From contig QIAS01000285.1 of the NCBI GenBank assembly GCA_003225615.1, positions 1 through 11,460 on the forward strand: DNA of 11,460 bases, written 5' to 3'. This document shows, one piece after another, positions 1-7,565 of the stretch. The stretch comes from Acidobacteriota bacterium (GTDB lineage: Bacteria > Acidobacteriota > Terriglobia > Terriglobales > Acidobacteriaceae). Both the position numbers and the translations under genes were made by a program. How positions within the stretch are numbered: the first letter of the stretch is position 1; every line of letters begins with the position of its first letter. The notes under the pieces are model-generated. The model saw nothing but the letters and a program-made list of their open reading frames with translations, was not told where the DNA came from and searched no databases.

Positions 1-252
1 ATTCTGAGCTCGAAGATTCTCCAGCACCGGTGGGGACCTTCGGATTACATGGTCTTCGTCATTCATGAATACAAAGACCTGGCAAGCATTGAAAAAGCTC
101 AGAAGCAGCAGGAAGGCGCCATTCAGCGCGCTTCTGCCACAGATCCGCAGGCGGCTGAGGCTTTCAAAAAGTTCCAGACTTTTGTGCCGGGACATGTGGA
201 CTACATCATGTTTGCTCCTGACCGGGTGCGCAAGTACGGCGCGCAGGAATAA
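1..252 (+). CDS. 3' end of a small hypothetical protein, possibly dimeric alpha/beta-barrel (NIPSNAP/ABM-like)
   Basis: The frame is open from the first base, so the gene starts left of the window; the 83 visible codons end at a TAA at 250-252. The first internal ATG is at 49, but the in-frame residues before it (with HRWGPSDYMVFVIHEYKDL spanning that ATG) read as normal protein, so 49 is probably not the start. The visible part has a hydrophobic strand (YMVFVIHEY), a Lys/Gln/Glu-rich helix, then FVPGHVDYIMF as a second strand. This strand-helix-strand pattern with a G-H-x-D turn recalls small dimeric alpha/beta-barrel proteins such as NIPSNAP or antibiotic-monooxygenase-like domains. That fold is a guess from pattern only, and no catalytic residue can be assigned. 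The next gene starts 58 nt downstream on the same strand, so the two may be co-transcribed. Confidence 0.6.
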   Translation: MLSSKILQHRWGPSDYMVFVIHEYKDLASIEKAQKQQEGAIQRASATDPQAAEAFKKFQTFVPGHVDYIMFAPDRVRKYGAQE

Positions 253-310
253 CGCTTTTCCTGGCGATGGTTGCATTTCTGGCATTGCTAATTGAGATGG
301 GGGATTCTCG

Positions 311-1310
311 ATGAACCCAAAGCTGTGTTACGCAACATTTGGACTACTGTCATGCATACTGTCGGCGCCTGCCCTGGCACAGCCGCCTCGCACTCACGTC
401 ATCAAGACCGGCCCTGAAACCGTGGAGTGGGGATACTACGATGCTTCAAAGAAACCGGTTGCCATAACCGCTGGCCGGTTCGCGAGAGATGGAAGCCTTC
501 GGCTTGGCGGATTTGATTACGCCCGAGATGCGGGCGCTGGAAGCCGGGGTCCCTAGCAGCGACAAAGGACCTGGCGCCAACATTCTTGTCGGCCCGGTTT
601 ATGTCAACGGAGCCGAAGCCGGCGACGTCCTCGAGGTCAAGATTTTGACGCTCGAACCCATGGACAATTATGGAGTGAACCTGTTCGTCCAGGGGCACGG
701 AGCGCTCTCCGACGACCTTCCCAGCATGAGAGTAAAAACTATTCCTCTGGACAAAGCACGCAATGTTGCGGTGTTTGCGCCGGGTATCGAGCTTCCGATA
801 AGACCGTTTTTCGGTACGATGGCAGTCGCTCCTCCCGTCATGCTGGGAAGGATCAGCGATTCACCGCCTGATTATTTCGCCGGCAATCTCGATAATAAGG
901 ACTTGGTTGCCGGTACAACCTTATATATACCTGTGCAGGTCAAGGGCGCGCTCTTTAGCGCCGGGGACGGGCATGCCGGGCAAGGCGACGGAGAAGTGGA
1001 CGGTACTGCCAATGAAGTCGCGTTGCGTGGGACGTTTCAACTGACAGTTCGTAAAGACCTGCATTTCAAATGGCCTCGCGCCGAGACACCCGATTACTAC
1101 ATGACCATGGGTTTCAGCCCCGACCTGGATCGGGCGGCGGTTCAGGCCGTGCGCGAGATGGTTGACTTTCTCTCGTCGAGATATCACCTGAATACGGAGG
1201 ACGCTTACATGTTGACCAGCATGGGCGCCGACCTGCACGTGACCCAGGTGGTGGACGGTACAAAAGGAATTCACGCGATGATCCCGAAGAAGATCTTCGT
1301 TCAGCACTGA
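311..1310 (+). pseudogene. Exported acetamidase/formamidase-family protein, interrupted by a frameshift
   Basis: The family hydrolyses short amides such as formamide or acetamide to ammonia and the acid. The ATG at 311 follows a GATGGGGGA ribosome site and encodes a signal peptide ending ALA-Q, with likely cleavage after residue 23, so the product would be exported. The mature N-terminus (HVIKTGPETVEWGYYDASKKPV) is typical of the family. The match then jumps frame. The first frame runs to a stop at 554-556. The family sequence resumes in the frame open from 468 (MEAFGLADLITPEM, GPGANILVGPVYVNGAEAGDVLEV) and continues to TGA at 1308-1310. The metal-site-like motif GDGHAGQGDGEV and the C-terminal MLTSMGADLHVTQVVDG are intact. 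The break lies at about 461-488, and one extra base or two missing bases explain it. Repaired length is about 332 residues, normal for the family. It is either a genuine pseudogene or a sequencing indel. If the break is real, an internal ATG at 489 would give 273 residues without the signal peptide. Confidence 0.85.
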
Positions 1311-1386
1311 GTCATTTGACGGGGATTCGGGCTCATCCGGTACTCACACATCCTGGTTGGATGGTTGATCTTGCTTTGCTACCCGT

Positions 1387-1403
1387 AAAGGAGGTGTCTC
1401 CTC
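1387..1403 (+). promoter_or_regulatory. Strong ribosome binding site within a small inverted repeat, before a GTG start
   Basis: AAAGGAGGTG at 1387-1396 is a near-perfect Shine-Dalgarno sequence and decides the GTG start at 1404. AGGAG (1389-1393) can pair with CTCCT (1398-1402) across a GTGT loop, so the site could be partly hidden in a 5-bp hairpin in the mRNA. The ribosome site is clear; a regulatory role for the hairpin is inference. Confidence 0.6.
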
Positions 1404-3581
1404 GTGAAATCACGACTCTTCCGCCGAACGCAGCATATCTTGGCCGTGTTTCTGTTTTCATTGACCGCGGTGGTTACGTCGTCAGCACAGGAACTGCTCT
1501 CCCGGGATGCGTATCGCTTGATCAAGGAGAATGCTTCCGGGGAGTTGCCATTCGCAGACTTCCGCAACATCGTACGATTTTCGGGTTACGCTCCTTCGCC
1601 GGGATCGGATCAAGTTGCCGAATATCTGGCGGGCCGGGCGAATGCAATGCGGATGACCAATGTCCAGATTGAGAAATATCCTGCCGATGGCAAAAGCTAC
1701 AGCTGGGCTTTCAGGACTGAGCCGTCATGGGAAGGCCGTGAAGCCGAACTCTGGGTAGTGGAACCCGATTCGGAGTTGCTCGCGAGTTTCGCCTCGAGCA
1801 AGACGGCACTGGCTCGCCAGAGTCGTGATGCTGATGTCACGGCGACGTTGGTCGACGTGGGTGACGGCACGCGGCCGCAAGATTACGATGGCAAGAACGT
1901 TGAGGCACGCCTCGTTCTAGCAACCGGAGGCCTGCCAGCCGTGACACGGCAAGCGGTTTGGGAACGCAAAGCCGCGGGCGTCGTTTACTACCGGACCGCC
2001 AGCGCGATTGATTATCCCGACCTGTTCGGTTCGCTGGATTTCGCGCCGTGGTACGGACCCCACGGCGAGAATCCCCCCTTCGCCTTTTCCCTCTCCTATC
2101 GTGTCGGCGACACGCTTCGCACTCGGCTGGCTGCAGGAGAAAAACTTGTACTGCGCGCCCACGTTCGGGCCGATGCGGGCGCAGGCAACTACAATGTGGT
2201 TCGAGCAGAGATTCCCGGCGCCAACCCCGAGCTTCCGGCGGTTCTGGTCTACGCTCACGACAACAGCCGCAACACCGGGGGCGCCAACAACCTTACTGGC
2301 GTCGGGTGCATCCTCGAAGTGGCTCATGTCCTTACCACGCTGATCGCCCAGGGCAAACTACCGCGTCCGGTACGGACTATCCGCTTCATGTGGGGTCCAG
2401 AGCACTACGGAATTACCGAACATTTTCGCGGCCATCCCGATGACATGAGCCGAATTGAGGCGATGGTGAATGTGGACATGATCGGCTACAGCCAGAGCCG
2501 AGCCGGCGCGGTATTTCACCTGTATCGCACCCCCTGGTCACATCCGTCATTCATGAATGACGTGGTGCAGGAGTTTGCGGAACGCATAGGCAACGAGAAT
2601 GCCATCTCGATACGCAACGCTCATTTCCTCGCTGCCCGGCAGACCGAAGGCTTCCTCGATCCGCTCTTTGCCCCCAGCGGAAGCCATGAGCAGTTCCATT
2701 ACACCATCGAGGAATTTTGGGGACCGAGCGATCATGAAGATGCCAGCGACGGCAGCATAGGACTGGCTGCCGTCCTGCTCAACGACTTCCCCGATGTGTT
2801 CCTGGGCACCCAGGACGACAGGCCCGAGCTGGCGGGAGATCCGACGCAGATGCGGGCCCTGGTGGCCAGTTCCGTCTACGCACTGGCGTCCGCCTCAGCT
2901 GCCAACGCGCAGGCGCTCGTCCATAATTCCATCACCAAGGCGGAAGCGCGGCTGGCCCAGGACGCGGCCAGGGCGTTCGCGATGGTGGATGCCGCGAAGC
3001 CGGATGCGCTGAACGCTGCGGACCAAGAAGCGCGCAATGTCATCCATCACGCTTATGCTCGCGAAGTGGCTGCCCTCACTAGCGCGAAGGACGTGGTTGG
3101 CAGCGCTGCCTTCCAATCTTTGGCGGAACCTGTGATCTCCGACTGGAAGGCTCAGCAGGAACGAGTGTTAACGCAAATCGATCAGGCGGCTGCAGGGGTC
3201 GCCAGCCACGCAGGCGTTGCCAATTTCAAGCCGGTTCCGGTATCTCTCGACAAGAAGTTTGCCGCCGAGATTCCGGTGCGAGACTCGCAGATTCGTGGGC
3301 CGGTGAATTTCTTTCGAACAGAATACGGGCGTTGGTGGCTGATCGAGAAGACTGGAGATGAGCACTTCGAACAGCGGGTCCCGCTGTCAAAGTATGGACA
3401 CTATATGCTGTACGAAGCCCTTAATCTCGCTGACGGCAAGAGAAGTGTGGCGGATATTCGTGATTTCATCAGCGCCGAATACGAGCCGGTAAGTGTTCAA
3501 GATGTGGACCAGTACTTTCGCTTCCTGGAAGCTGTCGGCGTCGTCCACATGAAAAAGACTGGGGGCACCAGCGGTGAGTAG
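1404..3581 (+). CDS. Secreted M28-like peptidase with PA-like region and C-terminal PqqD-like winged helix
   Basis: This is a 725-residue protein with a GTG start fixed by the strong ribosome site just upstream. Residues 1-28 form a signal peptide (twin Arg region, hydrophobic LAVFLFSLTAVV, cleavage near SSA-Q), so it is exported. Residues about 150-265 resemble a protease-associated (PA) insert (VDVGDG, ARLVLA, KAAGVVYY). The M28/aminopeptidase-like core follows: AHDNS (H285), GGANNLTG (N295), WGPEHYGI (E333, H334), NVDMIGY (D358) and GPSDHED (H444). Classical M28 enzymes have Asp where N295 lies and a second Glu where H334 lies. The WGPE pattern is closer to the DUF4910 aminopeptidase-like group. 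Residues about 485-615 are an Ala-rich helical region. Residues about 660-718 (LNLADGKRSVADIRDFI, then VDQYFRFLEAVGVV) look like a PqqD-type winged helix. The gene is intact and heads a tight plus-strand series. A role in releasing peptides or amino acids outside the cytoplasm is likely. Catalysis and substrate are uncertain. Confidence 0.85.
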   Translation: MKSRLFRRTQHILAVFLFSLTAVVTSSAQELLSRDAYRLIKENASGELPFADFRNIVRFSGYAPSPGSDQVAEYLAGRANAMRMTNVQIEKYPADGKSYSWAFRTEPSWEGREAELWVVEPDSELLASFASSKTALARQSRDADVTATLVDVGDGTRPQDYDGKNVEARLVLATGGLPAVTRQAVWERKAAGVVYYRTASAIDYPDLFGSLDFAPWYGPHGENPPFAFSLSYRVGDTLRTRLAAGEKLVLRAHVRADAGAGNYNVVRAEIPGANPELPAVLVYAHDNSRNTGGANNLTGVGCILEVAHVLTTLIAQGKLPRPVRTIRFMWGPEHYGITEHFRGHPDDMSRIEAMVNVDMIGYSQSRAGAVFHLYRTPWSHPSFMNDVVQEFAERIGNENAISIRNAHFLAARQTEGFLDPLFAPSGSHEQFHYTIEEFWGPSDHEDASDGSIGLAAVLLNDFPDVFLGTQDDRPELAGDPTQMRALVASSVYALASASAANAQALVHNSITKAEARLAQDAARAFAMVDAAKPDALNAADQEARNVIHHAYAREVAALTSAKDVVGSAAFQSLAEPVISDWKAQQERVLTQIDQAAAGVASHAGVANFKPVPVSLDKKFAAEIPVRDSQIRGPVNFFRTEYGRWWLIEKTGDEHFEQRVPLSKYGHYMLYEALNLADGKRSVADIRDFISAEYEPVSVQDVDQYFRFLEAVGVVHMKKTGGTSGE

Positions 3582-3641
3582 CGGCTAGACCGAGAGACCC
3601 GGCAAGCGCATATCGGCATGCTGAACGGCCTGGAGATTTTC

Positions 3642-4913
3642 ATGCTAGCGACCAAACCTGAAGCTACCACCACCTTTCCAATCACCTGGGTGCGCGAACA
3701 GTTTCCTGCGTTGCAAGCTGAACCGCGAACCGTATTTTTCGACAATGGCGCAGGCGCTCAAGTTCCGCAGCGGGTGCTGGATGCTGTCCATGACCATTTG
3801 CTCCGTCGAAATGTCCAGCGCGGGGGGCGATACCGTCAATCTAGGGAGGTTGATGCGGTCCTAACTAAGGCGCGGGAGACTGTGGCCACGTTCCTGAATG
3901 CGAAAGAACCGGAAGAAATAGCCTTTGGCATGAATGCCACCTCGTTCATGCGTCTCATAAGCCTGGCGATCGGATACGGACTTGGGCAGCGGCGAGAGAT
4001 CGTCATTACGGACTTGGATCATGAGGCGAACATTGCCACCTGGCTGGCCCTCGAGCACGAGGGAGCATCAATCCGCTGGTGGAAAGTTCGAAAGGATGGT
4101 GCCCTCTACGTCGAAGATCTTGAACAACTACTCACGCCAAACACTCGGCTGGTGGCTTGCACCATGGCTTCGAACGCGATTGGTTCCGTGCTGGACATCC
4201 GCGCGATTGCGCAGCGAACACACTCGGTTGGAGCCGAGCTGTTTGTCGATGCGGTTCATTTCGGTCCCCACGGACTAATTGATGTTCAGGCATTGGAGTG
4301 TGATTACCTGGTCTGCTCCGGCTACAAGATTTTTGGTCCTCACATGGGATTCCTGTGGGGAAAGCGGGCAGCGCTGGATGCGTTACCGACATTCCGCGAG
4401 GATTTCATCCCTGACACTGCGCCGGCAAAATACGAGATTGGTACTTATGTCTATGAGAATGTTGCAGGCATGCAGGCAGCGATTTCTTACCTTGAGGAAC
4501 TGGGCGAGCGTGTGAGGAATGGCACCGGGGTTGTCGGCGGAAGATATGCACTTACTGCGGCCATGCATGCCATTCGTGAATACGAAATGCGGCTTTCGGG
4601 CGCGTTGCTCGCGGGGATGGCAAAAATCGATGACGTTACCGTGTACGGTCGCAATAAGCCGTCGGACGCAGAATCGCGAGTGCCCACCGTGTGCTTCAAG
4701 GTGGGCAACGTCCGTCCCCAAGCTGTTACCGAAACGCTAGCCTCGTGTGGGATAGCAGTGAGAGATGGGCACATGTATTCCCCTCGCCTGATGCGTCGCC
4801 TTGGACTTTCAGATACGTCGGGAGCCGTACGGGCATCTCTGGTGCATTACAACACGATAGAAGAAATCGACTCGCTGCTCCACGAATTGCAGAACATCGT
4901 TACTGCCAGATAG
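3642..4913 (+). CDS. PLP-dependent class V aminotransferase-fold enzyme, cysteine desulfurase-like (TIGR01976-type)
   Basis: Two starts are possible. The ATG at 3642 has GGAG at 3632-3635, six bases upstream. The ATG at 3618 has no ribosome site, so 3642 (423 residues) is preferred. Landmarks of the fold are present: FFDNGAGAQVPQ near the N-terminus, the substrate/PLP stretch LDHEANIATW, ASNAIGS, the PLP-ring aspartate D203 and H206 in VDAVHFGPH, and the Schiff-base lysine K229 in CSGYKIFGPHMG. The pattern DHEAN...DAVHxxPH...YKxFGPH fits the TIGR01976 'cysteine desulfurase-like' subfamily. SufS/CsdA enzymes carry a catalytic Cys in R-x-G-H-H-C. Here the same stretch is R374-D-G-H-M-Y379, so persulfide chemistry of the SufS type is unlikely. 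There are no Suf/Isc partners nearby; the neighbours are a peptidase and an amino acid permease. It probably acts on an amino acid or amine in the cytoplasm, with unknown reaction. The gene is intact. Confidence 0.88.
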   Translation: MLATKPEATTTFPITWVREQFPALQAEPRTVFFDNGAGAQVPQRVLDAVHDHLLRRNVQRGGRYRQSREVDAVLTKARETVATFLNAKEPEEIAFGMNATSFMRLISLAIGYGLGQRREIVITDLDHEANIATWLALEHEGASIRWWKVRKDGALYVEDLEQLLTPNTRLVACTMASNAIGSVLDIRAIAQRTHSVGAELFVDAVHFGPHGLIDVQALECDYLVCSGYKIFGPHMGFLWGKRAALDALPTFREDFIPDTAPAKYEIGTYVYENVAGMQAAISYLEELGERVRNGTGVVGGRYALTAAMHAIREYEMRLSGALLAGMAKIDDVTVYGRNKPSDAESRVPTVCFKVGNVRPQAVTETLASCGIAVRDGHMYSPRLMRRLGLSDTSGAVRASLVHYNTIEEIDSLLHELQNIVTAR

Positions 4914-4937
4914 TCTGCCGCAAAGAGACTTCCGAAG

Positions 4938-5771
4938 ATGGCTGACAGCAAAGGCATTGCCGCGCTCACGAAACGTGTGGAATCGGATTATTCACCGGAG
5001 GCGGGGCTCCACCGGCGGTTGACCGAACGGCAACTTTCCATGATCGCCATCGGCGGCGCCATTGGGGTTGGGTTGTTCTTAGGCACCAGCATCACCATCA
5101 GTCTTGCCGGTCCGGGACTTATTGTTACGTATTTGCTGGGAGCAGGGATCGCCGTGGTGGTGGCTTACGTGATTGCCGAAATGGCGGTGGTCCATCCGGC
5201 GGCGGGTTCGTTCGGCGTCTATGCGGAAAAGTATCTGCATCCCTGGGCAGGGTTTGCGGTCCGCGCTACTTATGGGATCGTGCAAATTATTGCCATCGGC
5301 GCGGAGGTTACAGCTGTAGCCATTTATTTTGCGTTTTGGTTTCCTGCGGTGCCTCAGTGGATGTGGGTGGGAATCGCTTCGGTCTTTCTGGTGACGTTGA
5401 ACGCACTGCAAGTCAACCGCTTTGGAGAGTTCGAGTATTGGTTCGCGCTGATCAAGGTCGTGGCGATTGTATGTTTCATTGGTATCGGAACCGCGTTGAT
5501 TGTCGGCCTGGGCAAGCGACCAGCGTTGGGATTGGTAAATTTCACGCAGCATGGCGGTTTCTTACCTTTTGGCTGGCGAGGCGTGTGGCTCGCGCTGCCC
5601 ATTGTGATCACCAGCTATATGGGGATCGAAGTCATCGCAGTCACCTCGGGCGAGGCGGAGAATCCGGAAAAGTCGATTCCACGTGCTATGCGTAATATCG
5701 TGTACCGATTAATCATCTTCTATGTACTCGCCGTAACGGTCATGCTGGCGCTGGTTCCATGGAAGAATTGA
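4938..5771 (+). CDS. Amino acid permease (APC superfamily), N-terminal part up to a frameshift
   Basis: The ATG at 4938 lies 24 nt after the PLP enzyme; its ribosome site is weak (AAAGAG further upstream). The 277 residues start with a hydrophilic cytoplasmic tail, then RRLTERQLSMIAIGGAIGVG, the hallmark helix-1 entry of APC amino acid permeases with the unwound G-rich substrate site. About seven membrane helices follow. The conserved helix-6 region ITSYMGIEVIAVTSGEAENPEKSIPRAM is clear and typical of inner-membrane amino acid/proton symporters. The frame stops at 5769-5771, just after LALVPWKN in the loop between helices 7 and 8. The family continues here with SPFV, and that sequence is found in the next frame. 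This is therefore the front part of one permease rather than a complete transporter. Substrate is unknown; the peptidase and PLP enzyme upstream suggest an amino acid or amine. Confidence 0.85.
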   Translation: MADSKGIAALTKRVESDYSPEAGLHRRLTERQLSMIAIGGAIGVGLFLGTSITISLAGPGLIVTYLLGAGIAVVVAYVIAEMAVVHPAAGSFGVYAEKYLHPWAGFAVRATYGIVQIIAIGAEVTAVAIYFAFWFPAVPQWMWVGIASVFLVTLNALQVNRFGEFEYWFALIKVVAIVCFIGIGTALIVGLGKRPALGLVNFTQHGGFLPFGWRGVWLALPIVITSYMGIEVIAVTSGEAENPEKSIPRAMRNIVYRLIIFYVLAVTVMLALVPWKN

Positions 5772-6346
5772 ACGGAAGCCCGTTCGTGCGCGCCTTCGCC
5801 ATGGTGGGAATTCCCTATGCCGCCGGCATCATGAACTTTGTTGTCATTTCGGCTGCCCTGTCGAGCGCGAACACGAACCTGTATCTCTCAACGCGAATGT
5901 TGTTTTCACTCTCTCGGGGAGCATACGCACCGGCGTGGATCGGCGGTCTCACTTCAGGTGGCGTTCCGCTGCGAGCATTGGCAATCTCGACCGGCGGGAT
6001 GTTCGCTGCCATCATTCTGGCCTTCTACAACCCAAAAGGTGCATTCCTCTTGCTATACGGCACGGCGGTCGCGGGTATGTTTTTCGTCTGGCTAGTCATC
6101 CTCGCCAGCCATCTGCAGTTTCGAAAAGCGCTCGGAGCCAAGGTAAAAGCGCTGCCGTTACGAGTGCCGTGGCACCCTTATCCAACGGTCTGTGCAATGG
6201 TCCTGATAGTGGCGATCGCTATCAGTACAGTTTGGGTAGATGGGCTGAAATACACGGTTCCGACTTATGCGGCGCTGCTGTTACTCGTGACTGGTGTCTA
6301 TGTTTTCTTTTTCGCCCGGCGTAGTCGATCCATTTCTCCGAGCTGA
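5759..6346 (+). CDS. Amino acid permease (APC superfamily), C-terminal part after the frameshift
   Basis: This frame overlaps the end of the upstream part and carries helices 8 to 12. It begins ELNGSPFVRAF, then GIPYAAGIMNFVVISAALSS with ANTNLYLSTRMLFSL, a strongly conserved APC stretch. It ends with a basic, Ser-rich tail at TGA 6344-6346. Both parts together span 4938-6346, which is 1409 nt, one base short of a whole number of codons. Adding one base near 5763-5770 gives a permease of about 469 residues with 12 helices, the usual size. An ATG exists at 5759 but has no convincing ribosome site, so separate translation as a functional half is unlikely though not excluded. No slippery heptamer of the X XXY YYZ kind is seen at the junction, so programmed -1 frameshifting is not supported. 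A sequencing indel or a true mutation are the remaining options. Confidence 0.82.
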   Translation: MEELNGSPFVRAFAMVGIPYAAGIMNFVVISAALSSANTNLYLSTRMLFSLSRGAYAPAWIGGLTSGGVPLRALAISTGGMFAAIILAFYNPKGAFLLLYGTAVAGMFFVWLVILASHLQFRKALGAKVKALPLRVPWHPYPTVCAMVLIVAIAISTVWVDGLKYTVPTYAALLLLVTGVYVFFFARRSRSISPS

Positions 6347-6358
6347 GCAGGGAGCACA

Positions 6359-7546
6359 TTGCCAAAGGACAGCCAACGTTGGGCAATTTTCGCTACCGCG
6401 GTGATCAGCACCAGTATCGGCATGATGATCTGGGCTGCCGTCTTTCCATTGCTGAATCCGTGGACGAAGACTCTAGGGATCTCTCACACGCAGGGCGGAA
6501 TGCTAATGGCGGTTTTCTATTTGCCCGGGCTGCTCATCACGCTGCCCGGGGGCGCGATCTTCGACCGCTATCCGGGACGCAAACCATACATTGTGGCTTG
6601 GCTTCTGATCGTAGGCGGCACCGCACTCATGACGGTAGCGACAGGATTCGTCATGCTGTGCGCGGGGCGTCTCATATTCGCCAGCGGATTAAAACTGCAC
6701 AATGTAGGTGCTCCCAAAATGCTCGCCTCATGGTTCCGCGGGCATCGGCGCCTGGGGCTGGCCATGGGGCTGTACACGTGGTCGTTCACCTTGGGAGTCT
6801 TCTTCAGTCTGACGTTCCTGGGACGAATCGCGGAAAAATATAGCTGGAGAGGCGCAATGTTGTTCGTCCTTTTGCTGGCGGTGTTCGCTTTGTTCCTGGT
6901 GTGGTCCATGGCACGGAGTCCCGAAGGCACAACGGTTGCATCCAACCTGGTCCTTAATTTGGCTACGCTTAAGAACTTCACTCCAGCGGTCTGGCTGATC
7001 GCGGTGATGTACCTCTTCTACAATGCGGGCTCAGATTCCTACTACACGTTCACCCCCGACTATCTGGTTAGGCGTGGATACGCTCTGGCAGACGCCTCCT
7101 CGGTGGTAGGGGCCTATGCCTGGATTGCCTTCGGCTTGAAGCCGTTCACCTCGTCTTTCCTCAAGAACAAAACGGCTCCCTGGTTTGTTGTTTTCGGTAG
7201 CACCGTGGCGATCATCGCTTTTATCTTGCTGCTGCAACCCCATCTTCATCCGATGTTTATCTCGGTGCTGATCGGGATTTCAATCGCCTTCTGCATGCCT
7301 GCTTTGTTGTCTCTGCCTGCATTCTTTGTTTCGCCGGAACACACCGGCCAGGCATACGGCTTGTTGCAATTCTTTTATAGCCTGGGCTTCTTTGCTCAGC
7401 CTTTGATCGGCTTATCCATTGATCGCACAGGAGGCCACGCGATCGCGTACGCGCTGATGAGTGCCTATTGTGCCGTGGCCCTGGTTGCATCGCTCGCATT
7501 GATTGTGGTTTCCACTCGCGCAGCCAGTGTTCAAGAGGTCTCTTAG
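6359..7546 (+). CDS. Major facilitator superfamily transporter, 12-helix, CynX/NarK-like
   Basis: This is a 395-residue integral membrane protein. The TTG start at 6359 follows AGGGAG (6349-6354) and sits 12 nt after the permease stop; the next in-frame ATG at 6421 would cut off most of helix 1. The hydrophobic profile fits 12 helices in two halves of six, with a cytoplasmic loop near residues 185-205. The loop between helices 2 and 3 reads GGAIFDRYPGRKP, the MFS signature motif A (G-x-x-x-D-R-x-G-R-K/R). The N-terminal half (WAAVFPLLNPWTKTLGIS, TQGGMLMAVFYLPGLLITLPGG) resembles anion/organic-acid MFS carriers of the cyanate/nitrate-nitrite type. Specificity cannot be read. It follows another carrier directly, so one may import a substrate and the other export a product or carry the acid released later. 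The gene is intact and probably part of the same transcript. Confidence 0.85.
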   Translation: MPKDSQRWAIFATAVISTSIGMMIWAAVFPLLNPWTKTLGISHTQGGMLMAVFYLPGLLITLPGGAIFDRYPGRKPYIVAWLLIVGGTALMTVATGFVMLCAGRLIFASGLKLHNVGAPKMLASWFRGHRRLGLAMGLYTWSFTLGVFFSLTFLGRIAEKYSWRGAMLFVLLLAVFALFLVWSMARSPEGTTVASNLVLNLATLKNFTPAVWLIAVMYLFYNAGSDSYYTFTPDYLVRRGYALADASSVVGAYAWIAFGLKPFTSSFLKNKTAPWFVVFGSTVAIIAFILLLQPHLHPMFISVLIGISIAFCMPALLSLPAFFVSPEHTGQAYGLLQFFYSLGFFAQPLIGLSIDRTGGHAIAYALMSAYCAVALVASLALIVVSTRAASVQEVS

Positions 7547-7565
7547 TTACACAAGGTGGGTTCGA

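Noticed and set aside
253..310. Promoter in the gap before the acetamidase gene
   Set aside because: TTGCAT and TAAT-like elements occur but with wrong spacing for a sigma-70 promoter, and no GG-N10-GC sigma-54 pattern fits.
921..1307. 128-codon minus-strand frame opposite the acetamidase gene
   Set aside because: The plus strand carries clear family motifs here, and the minus-strand translation has none.
2008..2443. Two overlapping 111- and 131-codon plus-strand frames inside the peptidase gene
   Set aside because: The translations are Arg/Ser/Pro-rich and featureless, as expected for out-of-frame reading of a GC-rich gene.
3380..3581. RiPP biosynthesis cluster suggested by the PqqD-like domain
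   Set aside because: There is no precursor peptide, radical SAM or cyclodehydratase gene in the window, and the host protein carries a signal peptide.
3642..4913. Iron-sulfur cluster assembly (Suf/Isc) locus
   Set aside because: No SufBCD, SufE, IscU or IscA homologue is present and the catalytic Cys is missing.
5079..5552. 157-codon open frame on the minus strand inside the permease gene
   Set aside because: It lies opposite a well-recognised APC permease, has a low-complexity His/Arg-rich translation and no ribosome site. It is a shadow of the plus-strand gene.
5757..5771. Programmed -1 ribosomal frameshifting in the permease
   Set aside because: The bases at the junction do not form an X XXY YYZ slippery heptamer and no obvious downstream pseudoknot was seen. 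APC permeases are not known to be made this way.
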